From the NCBI GenBank assembly GCA_900544305.1, contig UQUV01000003.1, positions 62,001 to 126,000 of the forward strand: a stretch of 64,000 nucleotides of DNA, read 5' to 3'. Every line of letters begins with the position of its first letter. Within the stretch, counting starts at the first letter, position 1. Origin of the DNA: an uncultured Porphyromonadaceae bacterium (GTDB taxonomy: Bacteria > Bacteroidota > Bacteroidia > Bacteroidales > Muribaculaceae). Below, one piece after another: positions 43,501-51,821 of the stretch. A program made the position numbers and the translations under genes. The notes under the pieces are model-generated. The model ran no database searches, was not told the DNA's origin, and was given only the letters and a program-made list of their open reading frames with translations.

Positions 43501-46078
43501 TTTCAGCACGCAGTCCGCCACAAACAGCTACCACCTTACAAGTCTCACCTTTCTCCTGTCCGGCTGTAAACAATCCGTTACCATCGACTGTACCACCCGA
43601 ACCTTCCACGCTCCACACAACATCGCCTTCCGTAGTAGCGCCGTATTGGTCAAGCAGTTCCGCTTTCAATTGAAGGCTTTTGCCCGGAGCTACAACAGAT
43701 TCGCCATTGATAATTTCCACAGTTGCCAACTGAGGTTCATCACTATATACCGTCAGTTTTCCTGCAGGAGCCTTGAAGCTCACCAATTCGGAACCGTCGC
43801 GATAGAAAGTCACTTGCCGTTCGTCGTTTTCAGCATTATAGACAACATAGGTATAATGTCCCTCCGCATCGCAATAGGCGCTTGCCGTCGTAATGTCGGC
43901 ATTTACGGTATAATCCCTGTCGCCATACGTACGGTGGGAATGAGTGATATAATAAGTAATGCCGTTCGTGTCCGTATTCCGAGCAACAGGCATTTCCGCA
44001 TCCCACATTTCATCAAAAATCTGAGCAGCCTGGTCGGCATCAAACCGTTGCAGATACGACAACACGACATTGCCCAAACCCGACTCCTTGCTGAGAGCGG
44101 AACCCGCATAATTTTTATCTGCCACCCAGCCGCCGATTTCCTTGCCGGCCCACATCGTTTCGTAATCCCAACGGGCAAAATCAAGGTCTTCACTCAAATA
44201 GTCGAGACACGGAGAAATAGGCATCCACTGAATAGAGTGCATCCAGACGGGGTCGCCCGAGAACCATGTCCACCAACCGATACCGGCCGCTGTCAGATTG
44301 CTGTTGTAGGGTTTCGTATAGAGTGAACGGTTGATGTTCTCACGGTCGCGGTCGAACCAGTATTCCGCAACGCCTTTCGATTCGGTCACCCAACCGAAAA
44401 TACCGGCATCACGCATCTCTTTGTCACCCAAAGCTACACCAAGCAGATACATTCCTCCCCAAGCCTGCATGGATTCCGATGTGGATTCCTGGCCGTTGCC
44501 ATTGCCCGCATTGCCCAAACCGCCGGCATAGGAGTGGCCTGACCAAGGAGAGAATGTACGGAACAACGGAAAACGCTTGTCGTCGCGCTCCCAATTGGCA
44601 TAGTCCTTCGCCAGCAGACGAAGCATTTCGCCATATTTCGCACGGAAATCATCGTCAACCAACGCCAGCACCGCACCGGCATACGCATAATAACCATAGT
44701 GGAAATGATGGTCATTGAATGTATCGGAATCATAACTGGTGTCGTAGCCCACAAGTGCTCCCCAACGGCTGTAACGGGCAAAGAAACGCTGGCTTTCGCC
44801 CGGCGTATAAGTCAGCCAGTCCTCCATCGCTTCACGCAGGCGCGAACGGCACTGCTCGAACAGTGCATCTTCACCCATTTCCAAAGCGAACGTCATGTTG
44901 AGTGCCATTTGAATCAAACCTTTTCCACCCCAATAGGTATCCGCGCCGAACGAACCTTTTGCCGCATAATCGGCAATCATGCTGACCATCCGTTCGCGCT
45001 GATACGGATGCGACAACGTGACATCTTCTTCTGGACGGGCAAACCACGGCAATATACCGCTGAAATGATAGGAAGTAGAGAAACGGTTTCCTGCTGCCAG
45101 TTTCATTTTTCCGCGAGGAGTAGCATATTCATAACCGGTAAACGAGAAATCGAGACTACTGTTTTTATAATGATGCGGCAAAAAGCCTTGAAGCACGTTC
45201 CGCTCTGCTCCACCCGACAGATTTTCACCCTCGACATTCCAAACGGAGGTCATTTTTCCGCTTCGTTCGTCATAACTCCAGTCGACACGCGTATTGCGGG
45301 GTACGACAGGCGCGTAGGGAGCGTATGCCTCGAGCGCTTCTACGGAAGGCAGCAACGCCACTACCAGAAAAGGCGTTTTTCCATCGGCAAAGGTTACGTT
45401 CACTTCATTGTCGACAATGTCAAAGACTGTACTTTCCGGCACATATACGCCATAGAGGTCATTACCGATTTTCACACCCAAACAGCTGCCTTCAAACGGA
45501 AGCGACAATTCATCACCTTCCATCGAGAAAAATTCAGCTCCGTCAGCAAAAATACTCAAGGGAACATTTTCCGGCTCAAACCAAGTGAACGGCATTCCCT
45601 GGGCAAGAGTAACAAAAATATTGTTGTTGTCATCCACCATCTGCAAACGCAGTCCCCAGTCGCTCCAACCGTCGGCAAGCACTTTCTGTGCATTGAAACG
45701 CCGGCCTTTCACCGTCAGCTTCGTATCCCACTTCATTTCGCAACCGTCGTCGCTCCAATGGTTGGGATAAGCCACCGAAACGCCACCAGATTCTGCCTTC
45801 ACGACTTGCGGATACGACCACAGATTTCCGGTATAGGCATCGACAAGCACATTCGTCCACCAGTCGTTCGTTGGAATAGGCTCACCCTTCATGCGGTCAG
45901 AAATGTAGATTTCACGGTTTTCCATTATGCGGCTCTTGTCGCCGCCATGTTCATCGGTCTTCGATTTTATCAGGGGCGTATACTCGGCATAGCTGCCGCT
46001 GCCCACCGACACAGGCTGCTGCCCCACGACAAACAGACAGCAACAGCCCATAGCTAAGGTCAAAACTGATTTCTTCAT
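40520..46078 (-). CDS. Very large secreted GH81 endo-beta-1,3-glucanase with Ig-like and three discoidin domains
   Basis: 1852 aa. Signal peptide to about residue 20. GH81 catalytic region about 60-780: PIPTNDWWTNVLVD, SDTFNDHHFHYGYYAYAG (Asp456) and GNGNGQESTSESMQAWGG with Glu531/Glu535, the sites of the catalytic acids in GH81. Ig-like (Big) repeats with the recurring DQYG motif then alternate with three F5/8 C domains starting near ENLALHKRVVVSSYE, DVNLALNKPVTASSYE and ENIALNRPAEASSG. A T9SS-like tail ends the protein: CSVAVYSLSGSRQWAVGG and GVYVVVVQTENG. GH81 enzymes cut beta-1,3-glucan (yeast wall, callose, algal glucan). The tail and size suggest surface display. Confidence 0.88.
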   Translation of the reverse strand: MKKSVLTLAMGCCCLFVVGQQPVSVGSGSYAEYTPLIKSKTDEHGGDKSRIMENREIYISDRMKGEPIPTNDWWTNVLVDAYTGNLWSYPQVVKAESGGVSVAYPNHWSDDGCEMKWDTKLTVKGRRFNAQKVLADGWSDWGLRLQMVDDNNNIFVTLAQGMPFTWFEPENVPLSIFADGAEFFSMEGDELSLPFEGSCLGVKIGNDLYGVYVPESTVFDIVDNEVNVTFADGKTPFLVVALLPSVEALEAYAPYAPVVPRNTRVDWSYDERSGKMTSVWNVEGENLSGGAERNVLQGFLPHHYKNSSLDFSFTGYEYATPRGKMKLAAGNRFSTSYHFSGILPWFARPEEDVTLSHPYQRERMVSMIADYAAKGSFGADTYWGGKGLIQMALNMTFALEMGEDALFEQCRSRLREAMEDWLTYTPGESQRFFARYSRWGALVGYDTSYDSDTFNDHHFHYGYYAYAGAVLALVDDDFRAKYGEMLRLLAKDYANWERDDKRFPLFRTFSPWSGHSYAGGLGNAGNGNGQESTSESMQAWGGMYLLGVALGDKEMRDAGIFGWVTESKGVAEYWFDRDRENINRSLYTKPYNSNLTAAGIGWWTWFSGDPVWMHSIQWMPISPCLDYLSEDLDFARWDYETMWAGKEIGGWVADKNYAGSALSKESGLGNVVLSYLQRFDADQAAQIFDEMWDAEMPVARNTDTNGITYYITHSHRTYGDRDYTVNADITTASAYCDAEGHYTYVVYNAENDERQVTFYRDGSELVSFKAPAGKLTVYSDEPQLATVEIINGESVVAPGKSLQLKAELLDQYGATTEGDVVWSVEGSGGTVDGNGLFTAGQEKGETCKVVAVCGGLRAEKGLRIDDEPVLHSAAIEPQVEYAEAGTTLTFSLNAKDQYGNAFPVVCQWRIKKDGNVVKNDSILDIQGVGIYTVEAVTDGGKVYSHDVYMTPPMENLALHKRVVVSSYENVGTVAESATDGDYLTRWGSQHTDDEWIYVDLGTPKYVSYVTLYWETAYASLYEIQVSDDASDWTTVAEVSGGGGVENVSVGRSARYVKMQGKGRATTYGYSLYELEVHGIDPDSDPSELMGIEVTAPSLLVKEGESVQLKAVGYDGRGEKVDIQPQWSVESGKGEVSEDGIYVPVGYGTAEVTATVGDKKATVQFVVEESIKPRSVEIYPQNVELVKGESVEFSIEVFDQFSTACSSDGFVYACKAAPELMDGAVFNGLREGEYEIIVSKGAVADTAYVKVGSYADVNLALNKPVTASSYENDLTLPEYVNDGDLSTRWGSAFDDNQFVSIDLEMPYVLNRIVLHWNKDAYATDYRVEVSDDEMIWKTVYQESASTGGTRDISFANVAGQYVRIYCMARSLQYGSCLDEVEVYGKSRYENPVASDVQISLPDGTVAYIGEPVQLKALLTDQYGLEFAPQGSFVWDVSNGNATVDAGGILTPVSEGECVVTVGYENLTDRVELRILAERKMTLLQVFPPVAEIEAGVSLQLEAVVADQYGNTHKEISDWECSGGTCIDGAFVADEPGTYQVTALSGGLKATATVEVVSALTENIALNRPAEASSGTASAANDGNTGTRWESDHVDGPEWLMFDLQGVYHLMRSEIQWEAASAANYEMQVSLDGEHWQTIVSENGLSGERTDKATISAIARYVRLWCTKRALPYGYSVWEWQLFGREMHDGEACEVVFVDAPAEIPADSESQFTVAVKDVAGQVLTDVDLTWAVTGGGAIRSDGHFDAVVPGDYTVTAWSGLANASHDFSVVYLSGVASQEDAGAVITCHKGRLNIHSEATVCSVAVYSLSGSRQWAVGGLSTNRYGAILDLPDGVYVVVVQTENGYRIGKIMLL

Positions 46079-46082
46079 AACT

Positions 46083-46113
46083 AAAAAAGCCCCTACGGAA
46101 ACCCGCAGGGGCT
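46083..46113 (-). terminator. Terminator between the discoidin gene and the GH81 gene
   Basis: On the minus strand, AGCCCCT (46107-46113) pairs with AGGGGCT (46088-46094), followed by TTTTT (46083-46088). It lies after the stop of the upstream discoidin gene and only 5 bp before the GH81 ATG, so read-through or a promoter inside the upstream gene must serve GH81. Confidence 0.7.
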
Positions 46114-46137
46114 GTCTAATCTAACCTTCCAAATATA

Positions 46138-47610
46138 TTACTTTACAACTTTTACAGTTGCAACATTTCCGTTCATATCAACAGCCTTCACTACATAAAC
46201 GCCAGAAGGAAGTGATGAAACATTCATCTCAGAAACGCCATTGGCAGTTGCAACGGCAACACCGTTCATATTGTAGACCGTCAAATTACCAAGAACCGTA
46301 GAAGCGACTACCTTATTTCCAACAAGTTTCACACATACATCAGATTCTGTTACTGAAGAAACACTTGAAGAAGTTGCTTCTTTTCCATAAATACAAAGTT
46401 CTTTCAATTTAATGCCATAGCCCAAAGCAGCTTTTGTGGAATACACTTTCACAAAACGACCTCTTGCTGTTTTTCCATAAAACCAATCAATCAAATCTAC
46501 ACCAACAGTTGATTCGTATCCAGTTCTTTCACCAAACACAACAGAATCATCATTTCCTGTCTCGGAGACAATCACCCTATAATCAGCAGGGCAGCTTGCT
46601 TCCCAAAGAAGATTCACACAATCGATATCATAAACTTTACCAAGATCTACTTGAATCCAAGCATCATAAACCAAATTAGCATCGGGTTGATCAGGAACAA
46701 TCCACATTGAACCTTCATTTCCGTCTATCGCATTTTCAGCAGGATTTTCCGGATCTGTGATTTCACATGATGTCACTGTTACATTCTCGTTTCCTTCCAA
46801 TGAAGTTGTACAAATATTAGGATTATTAGACACGATCGTCAGTTCAATCGTATTACTTGTCAAATTATCTTTTGAAACAGAAACTGTAAATGTTCCGACA
46901 CCATTGATATTTAATTTGTTATCAGCAAAAGAATATTCAGGTGTTTCTCCAAACTCATCAACGATTTTCAATTGAACATCTGTCAAATCCAAATCCGTTC
47001 CATCGGCAGCGCAGCCTGTCATTGTTAGGTCGAATGATGTAGAAGACGTGCCAAGGTCATCATCACATTGCAGGGTAATAAATCCTTGAGATAATTGAGA
47101 AACATACACCTCAAATTCAAAAAAGCTATTACCCCAAGTTGTGCCACGTTCCAAACAATTAATAGCTACATAACGTCCAGAATAGTTCGAAATATCTTGA
47201 ATATCATTACCATCTTTTATTGCATCAAAACTTTCATTAGTGACATCGGCAACTTGAGTCCAACCTGCTGAAAAGTCATTGGAAAAATCCTCATCTGACA
47301 GATTAGCCAACATCTCATCGGTCAATTTATCTGCGACATAAAGAATATAATGCTTTGTAAATGCACCTTCCCAATAAATTTTGACATGATCCAAATCTAC
47401 TTTAACACCTAAATCCACATAAAACCACTGATTATCTACATGGTCACTTTCCCAACGAGTTCCCAAATTACCATCAACTGCAAGTGATGCATCACCTGAC
47501 GATGCAAAAGTCGGTTTGTCTAAAGCAAAATTTTCATCAATCAAAGCAGCGTTTGAAACTCCTGCAGAAGCAAGAAGAGCTGCAACTAAAAGTGTTTGTT
47601 TTAATTTCAT
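46138..47610 (-). CDS. Secreted protein with two discoidin domains and T9SS tail
   Basis: 490 aa. Signal peptide (cleaved near SNAA). Discoidin domain 1 spans about 27-170 with ASSGDASLAVDGNLGTRWES and WFYVDLGVKVDLDHVKIYWE. An Ig-like segment follows (about 175-265), then discoidin domain 2 (about 270-410) with AENAIDGNEGSMW and AWIQVDLGKVYDIDCVNLLWE. The tail (about 425-490) is T9SS-like: LTVYNMNGVAVATANGV and GVYVVKAVDMNGNVATVKVVK. No catalytic domain. Domain 1 and the third discoidin domain of the GH81 protein share the run GTRWESDHVD, so both may bind the same sugar. It likely helps the GH81 enzyme hold its polymer. Confidence 0.82.
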   Translation of the reverse strand: MKLKQTLLVAALLASAGVSNAALIDENFALDKPTFASSGDASLAVDGNLGTRWESDHVDNQWFYVDLGVKVDLDHVKIYWEGAFTKHYILYVADKLTDEMLANLSDEDFSNDFSAGWTQVADVTNESFDAIKDGNDIQDISNYSGRYVAINCLERGTTWGNSFFEFEVYVSQLSQGFITLQCDDDLGTSSTSFDLTMTGCAADGTDLDLTDVQLKIVDEFGETPEYSFADNKLNINGVGTFTVSVSKDNLTSNTIELTIVSNNPNICTTSLEGNENVTVTSCEITDPENPAENAIDGNEGSMWIVPDQPDANLVYDAWIQVDLGKVYDIDCVNLLWEASCPADYRVIVSETGNDDSVVFGERTGYESTVGVDLIDWFYGKTARGRFVKVYSTKAALGYGIKLKELCIYGKEATSSSVSSVTESDVCVKLVGNKVVASTVLGNLTVYNMNGVAVATANGVSEMNVSSLPSGVYVVKAVDMNGNVATVKVVK

Positions 47611-47668
47611 AGTGTTTATGTTTTAAGTTTGTTTCAATTTTTGTCATTTTTTCGCCATGCGAACACTG

Positions 47669-47676
47669 CAAAATTA
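47669..47676 (-). promoter_or_regulatory. Promoter -7 box of the discoidin gene
   Basis: TAATTTTG on the minus strand, 59 bp before the ATG at 47610. No -33 TTTG at the expected distance, and no copy of the GTnYA repeat array upstream. Confidence 0.45.
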
Positions 47677-48127
47677 CATTTCTCACTATTCAAAAGACTC
47701 ATTTTCACTTTCACAAAAACTCAACAAAGCATTACAGCACAAAACATAATTAACTAATACATAATCAATTATATTTTTACTGCTATACAACATACACTAC
47801 AATGTTGAAAAATCACCTCAACAAACTAAAAAACATCAGGAAGCGACACGAAAGCACAAAAACAACCGAAACAATATTCATAAAACAAAAACACCTGCTC
47901 TCTGAACTCTTACATAAAACGCCTTGTATCTCCAAAAGCACCCTACAACGTTATATTGAACAAAAGGAATACAAACACACCAAACAAGCGCAGACATTCA
48001 AACAAGAACCTCTAAACGCCCTTTAAAACGATTCTAAAATCTATACGGTTAATGAGACACAAACCGACAGACAAACAAGAAAACTAAAGCAGCTAATGCC
48101 TTAAAAATGATGATTATTCACACGCTA

Positions 48128-48164
48128 CAAAAAAAGACCGCCCTGCTGCAAAGCAACAGGGCGG
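48128..48164 (-). terminator. Terminator of the rplM-rpsI-rpsB-tsf operon
   Basis: On the minus strand CCGCCCTG (48138-48145 as read on plus) pairs with CAGGGCGG (48157-48164), with TGC/GCA extending the stem inside, followed by GTCTTTTTTT. It lies 22 bp after the tsf stop codon. Confidence 0.88.
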
Positions 48165-48185
48165 CTCTATTTAATTCTAAAAGAA

Positions 48186-49175
48186 TTAGTCTTGGTTCAA
48201 GTTAACGCGCTTGAATGCAGTTACAGTCAAGTTAGCGTCAACGCTCTTAAGATACTTCTCGATAGTCATAGTAGCATCCATGATGTACTCTTGTTCCATC
48301 AAGCAAGATTCTTTGTAGAACTTGTTCAAACGGCCGTTTGAAATGTTTTGGATCAAAGCTTCCGGAAGGTTTGCAGCCTTTTCAGCAGAAACAGTCTTGA
48401 TGATTTCACGAGCCTGTTCAGCCTGTTCCGGAGTAATCCAGCCCTTGCTCATGTTAGACTGAATGTGGTCTTCGCTATCAACGTGAGCCGGGTTGATGCC
48501 AGCTTTCTTAAGAGCAGCTTCAACAGCTTTCTTAACTTGCTCTTCTTTAGTTTTTTCGATAGCTACTTCCAATTCTTTGTCGATAACGCTTTGCGGAACT
48601 GAAGTTTTATCCACAGCAATCGGGTTCATAGAAGCAACCTGCATAGCTACGTTGCGGCCAACTTGCTTTTCAACCGGCATATTGAATGCAACAACAGTTG
48701 AAAGTTTGTTACCAAGGTGGTCGTAGTTGATAGTGCCAGCTGCTTCAAGACATTCGTAAGCACCCAATTCCATCTTTTCGCCAGTCTTACCGATTTCTTC
48801 AACGATGAGATCAGCAACAGTCTTGCCGTTGATTTCCAAAGCCTTCACTTCATCCAAAGTTTTAGCTTTGGCAGCCATAGCTGCATCGAGGATAGTCTTA
48901 GTAAGTTCTACGAAAGAAGCATTCTTAGCTACGAAGTCTGTTTCGCATTTCAAAGCAACAATAGCTGCGAATTCGCCGTTGCTTGCAGAAAGAACACAAC
49001 CTTCAGAAGCTTCACGGTCTTCACGCTTAGCAGCGACAGCCTGACCCTTCTTACGGATGATTTCTACAGCGGCATCCATATCGCAATTTGTTTCTTCCAA
49101 CGCTTTTTTACAGTCCATCATACCAGCACCTGTCAATTTGCGGAGCTTGCTGATGTCTGACATTGAAACTGCCAT
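48186..49175 (-). CDS. tsf: Elongation factor Ts
   Basis: 329 aa, slightly longer than the E. coli protein, as usual in Bacteroidota. The N-terminal UBA-like domain (VSMSDISKLRKLTGAGMMDC, about 3-45) and the TDFVAKN motif of the core (about 82-88) are present. It exchanges GDP for GTP on EF-Tu in the cytosol. It is last in the ribosomal operon, 48 bp after rpsB, and ends at a strong terminator. Confidence 0.97.
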   Translation of the reverse strand: MAVSMSDISKLRKLTGAGMMDCKKALEETNCDMDAAVEIIRKKGQAVAAKREDREASEGCVLSASNGEFAAIVALKCETDFVAKNASFVELTKTILDAAMAAKAKTLDEVKALEINGKTVADLIVEEIGKTGEKMELGAYECLEAAGTINYDHLGNKLSTVVAFNMPVEKQVGRNVAMQVASMNPIAVDKTSVPQSVIDKELEVAIEKTKEEQVKKAVEAALKKAGINPAHVDSEDHIQSNMSKGWITPEQAEQAREIIKTVSAEKAANLPEALIQNISNGRLNKFYKESCLMEQEYIMDATMTIEKYLKSVDANLTVTAFKRVNLNQD

Positions 49176-49223
49176 ATTGTTTAATTTTTTATGATTGTTA
49201 ATAATTTAATTGAGGAATCCGAA

Positions 49224-50033
49224 TTATTCAGCGCTTTCCTCTGCAGCAGCTTCTACTTCAGCGTCTGCCTTGCGAACACGACGACGTTCTCTTTTTGGAG
49301 CTGCGTCTTTTTCTTCGCCTTCAGCAGGAGCGTCAGCTTTTTCTGCTTTACGTTCTTCGATACCTTCTGCCATAGCAGCGCAAACAGTGTCAAGAATCAA
49401 TTCGATTGATTTTGAAGCGTCATCGTTTGCCGGGATAACGAAGTCAACGTTGTTCGGGTTAGAGTTAGTATCAACCATTGCGAATACAGGAATACCAAGA
49501 CGGTTAGCTTCAGCAACAGCGATGTGTTCTTTCATCACGTCGATTACGAACAATGCAGACGGAAGACGGTTCAAGTCAGCGATGCTGCCGAGAGTCTTTT
49601 CCAATTTAGCACGTTGACGAGTGATTTGAAGACGTTCACGCTTAGAAAGGTTGTCGAATGTACCGTCCTTAGTCATCTTGTCGATGTTAGTCATCTTCTT
49701 CACAGCCTTACGGATTGTCGGGAAGTTAGTAAGCATACCGCCCGGCCAACGTTCGATTACATAAGGCATATTGATTGAAGTAGCTTTGTCGGCAACAACT
49801 TGCTTAGCTTGCTTTTTAGTTGCTACGAAAAGCACTTTCTTACCCGATTTAGCGATATTTTTGAGAGCTGCAGCAGCTTCTTCAAGCTTAGCGGCTGTTT
49901 TGTAAAGGTCAATGATGTGGATACCATTGCGCTCCATGAAGATATAAGGAGCCATTGCAGGATTCCATTTACGTTTAAGGTGGCCGAAATGGCAACCTGC
50001 TTCTAACAATTGTTCAAAATTTGGTGTTGACAT
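49224..50033 (-). CDS. rpsB: 30S ribosomal protein S2
   Basis: 269 aa. LLEAGCHFGHLKRKWNPAMAPYIF at the start, VLFVATKKQAKQVV, ERWPGGMLTNFPTIRKAVKK and DANRLGIPVFAMVDTNSNP-like stretches are conserved. The C-terminal tail beyond about residue 225 is a charged Ala/Glu/Lys extension (EERKAEKADAPAEGEEKD) typical of Bacteroidota. It has a 133-bp gap before it with G/C-rich inverted repeats that could form an autogenous control site. Confidence 0.97.
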   Translation of the reverse strand: MSTPNFEQLLEAGCHFGHLKRKWNPAMAPYIFMERNGIHIIDLYKTAAKLEEAAAALKNIAKSGKKVLFVATKKQAKQVVADKATSINMPYVIERWPGGMLTNFPTIRKAVKKMTNIDKMTKDGTFDNLSKRERLQITRQRAKLEKTLGSIADLNRLPSALFVIDVMKEHIAVAEANRLGIPVFAMVDTNSNPNNVDFVIPANDDASKSIELILDTVCAAMAEGIEERKAEKADAPAEGEEKDAAPKRERRRVRKADAEVEAAAEESAE

Positions 50034-50166
50034 TTTTTTCTTTTTTTGTTTGTTTACATTCTACTTAATTCAATTACCAAGTAGCGACAAGCGACACCCG
50101 CCGCAAGCAAGTCTTGGCAATTTGGATACTAAACATTTTAACTGTAAGAGATAAATCAAACAGCGA

Positions 50167-50553
50167 TTAACGTTTACTGAACTGGAATCTCTTACGAGCT
50201 TTCGGTTGACCCGGTTTCTTACGTTCAACAGCACGCGGGTCGCGAGTGATGAAGCCTGCTGCACGCAAAGCTGACTTGTCGTCTGCGTTGATTTTCACCA
50301 AAGCGCGAGCGATTGCCAAACGCAATGCTTCTGCCTGACCAGTGTAACCACCGCCTACCAAGTTAACCTTGATATCATATTTTGACAAAGCGTCAACAAC
50401 ATTCAACGGTTGCTTAACAATGAATTGAAGGATAGGGTTTGGAAAATAGGCTTCCAATGTACGTTTGTTGATAGTGATAACACCTGTACCTTCTGACACG
50501 AATACACGTGCGATTGCTGCCTTACGACGGCCTACTGCATTAATTTGTTCCAT
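50167..50553 (-). CDS. rpsI: 30S ribosomal protein S9
   Basis: 128 aa. VGRRKAAIARVFVSEG, VVDALSKYDIKVNLVGGGYT, GQAEALRLAIARALVKI and the basic end KKPGQPKARKRFQFSKR are diagnostic of S9. The end reaches the P site of the ribosome. It is 7 bp after rplM. Confidence 0.97.
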   Translation of the reverse strand: MEQINAVGRRKAAIARVFVSEGTGVITINKRTLEAYFPNPILQFIVKQPLNVVDALSKYDIKVNLVGGGYTGQAEALRLAIARALVKINADDKSALRAAGFITRDPRAVERKKPGQPKARKRFQFSKR

Positions 50554-50560
50554 ACCTCAA

Positions 50561-51040
50561 TTATTTAAGCTTGTTGATGTCAATTACTTTCGGATTTTGT
50601 GCTGCGTGCGGATGTTCCGGACCGTTGTAAACGTGCATGTTTTCGATCAAACGACGGCCAAGACGGTTTTTCGGAAGCATACCCTTCATCACCTTGATGA
50701 ACAATGGGTTCATACCTGGTTTGATGTGCTTGTTGAATGATTTCAACTTCATGATTTCCGGAGTGCATTCGCGTTGTCCGCCTGGATAGCCTGTGTATGA
50801 AAGATATACGCGGTCTGTCCACTTTTTGCCTGTCAAAGCAACTTTGTCAGCATTGATAATAATTACATTGTCACCACAATCTGCATGAGGTGTGTAGTTT
50901 GGTTTGTATTTGCCGCGAAGGATTTTTGCAACTTTTGCGCAAAGGCGACCCAATACTTGGTCTGTAGCGTCAATTACAACCCATTCTTTTTGTGCTGTTT
51001 CAGCGTTAGCCGAAACGGTTTTGTAACTTAAAGTATCCAC
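50561..51040 (-). CDS. rplM: 50S ribosomal protein L13
   Basis: 159 aa. VLGRLCAKVAKILRGKYKP, DNVIIINADKVALTGKKW, the conserved RVYLSYTGYPGGQRE and KVMKGMLPKNRLGRRLIENM identify L13. First gene of the operon with rpsI, rpsB and tsf. It has a full consensus promoter and a leader of about 107 nt. Confidence 0.97.
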   Translation of the reverse strand: MDTLSYKTVSANAETAQKEWVVIDATDQVLGRLCAKVAKILRGKYKPNYTPHADCGDNVIIINADKVALTGKKWTDRVYLSYTGYPGGQRECTPEIMKLKSFNKHIKPGMNPLFIKVMKGMLPKNRLGRRLIENMHVYNGPEHPHAAQNPKVIDINKLK

Positions 51041-51152
51041 TTCTAAAACTTTGATTTAAAATTAATTACATAAATTATGCACTTTGCATTCACCCGGCCA
51101 AAAGCTCCTGCAACTACATAATAACACACTAATTTTGGATATAATCGGTGCG

Positions 51153-51184
51153 CAAAGGTACTCGTTTTTTGGCTAAAATTCAAA
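51153..51184 (-). promoter_or_regulatory. Promoter of the rplM operon
   Basis: TTTG (51181-51184) and TACCTTTG (51153-51160) with 20-bp spacing, a textbook Bacteroides promoter, as expected for a strongly expressed operon. Confidence 0.75.
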
Positions 51185-51272
51185 TAGTTTGCTTATTTTT
51201 TTATTTTTAACACTTCATAACCTTACGGCTAAGCATCCAAAACGGAGAATTTCCAATATATCAAAGCGACCA

Positions 51273-51686
51273 CTAAAATCCTTCCACCATTATTTCCGGA
51301 TTAACCGCCTTCAATGCGGCAATAAACCCCTGCTTGTCGCGCGGCGACACAACAAGTGGCAATCCCTTTTTAAACTTCACCTCTATCCGGTCGAGCGACA
51401 CAGCCGGGGCTGACAAAAGAGAACGGGTTGGCTTCACGCTGACAGCTTTCCTCACATCATAGCGTGACGGAAGAAACCCACACACGACTTTCAACTTACC
51501 ATCATTATATAAGGTGTACTTCGTATTTATGCCCATCAGAACAAGAATACCGACAATAAGCACATCCAGCACCAATGCCAGCCACGAAAAGTCGATAATC
51601 AGCAAATAGACCAACACGAAACCCACAAACAAAAGCGAAGCAATATAGAATCCGCCAATTTTAGAATAAAACACCTGCTTTTCCAT
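51273..51686 (-). CDS. Membrane protein with bacterial PH-like domain
   Basis: About 137 aa from the ATG at 51686 (an in-frame ATG at 51731 adds 15 hydrophobic residues; the -7 box at 51756 suits either). Two membrane segments (GGFYIASLLFVGFVLVYLLI and SWLALVLDVLIVGILVLMG) are followed by a cytosolic PH-like domain: TKYTLYNDGKLKVVCGFLP, then SLDRIEVKFKKGLPLVVSPRD. Such small proteins are common in Bacteroidota and their role is unknown. It converges on rplM across 233 bp. Confidence 0.7.
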   Translation of the reverse strand: MEKQVFYSKIGGFYIASLLFVGFVLVYLLIIDFSWLALVLDVLIVGILVLMGINTKYTLYNDGKLKVVCGFLPSRYDVRKAVSVKPTRSLLSAPAVSLDRIEVKFKKGLPLVVSPRDKQGFIAALKAVNPEIMVEGF

Positions 51687-51755
51687 AAATAGCTGAATTA
51701 ATGACAACACAAATATAGCCATAATATCCAAATATAGTCAAAAAAGCCACTTTAA

Positions 51756-51763
51756 CAAAGCTA
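51756..51763 (-). promoter_or_regulatory. Promoter -7 box of the PH-domain gene
   Basis: TAGCTTTG on the minus strand fits TAnnTTTG. It is divergent from the PCMD promoter 27 bp away. Confidence 0.4.
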
Positions 51764-51789
51764 ACGTCTTAATTATTCAAAATTTATTC

Positions 51790-51797
51790 TACCTTTG
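51790..51797 (+). promoter_or_regulatory. Promoter -7 box of the PCMD lipoprotein gene
   Basis: TACCTTTG on the plus strand with CC following leaves a leader of about 20 nt to the ATG at 51822. No clear -33 box. Confidence 0.5.
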
Positions 51798-51821
51798 CCA
51801 ATATTTTCAATTTAGAAATCT

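Larger units (their letters stand above)
47611..48185. other. 575-bp A/T-rich gap between the discoidin gene and tsf
   Basis: No supported gene. It contains the promoter -7 box of the discoidin gene near its left side and the tsf terminator at its right side. A 74-codon open frame at 47802-48026 is rich in Lys, Thr and His with no homology that I recognise; I treat it as chance in A-rich DNA. Confidence 0.5.

Noticed and set aside
44699..46057. 452-codon frame antisense to the GH81 gene
   Set aside because: It is a shadow of the real frame; the opposite strand has the GH81 motifs, and the antisense product is rich in His/Arg with no domain.
47677..47760. A third copy of the GTnYA operator array before the discoidin gene
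   Set aside because: The region 21 bp upstream of its -7 box shows no phased GTnYA repeats.
47802..48026. 74-codon open frame in the A/T-rich gap
   Set aside because: No signal, no -7 box in a good place, Lys/Thr/His-rich composition expected from A-rich DNA, and no family resemblance.
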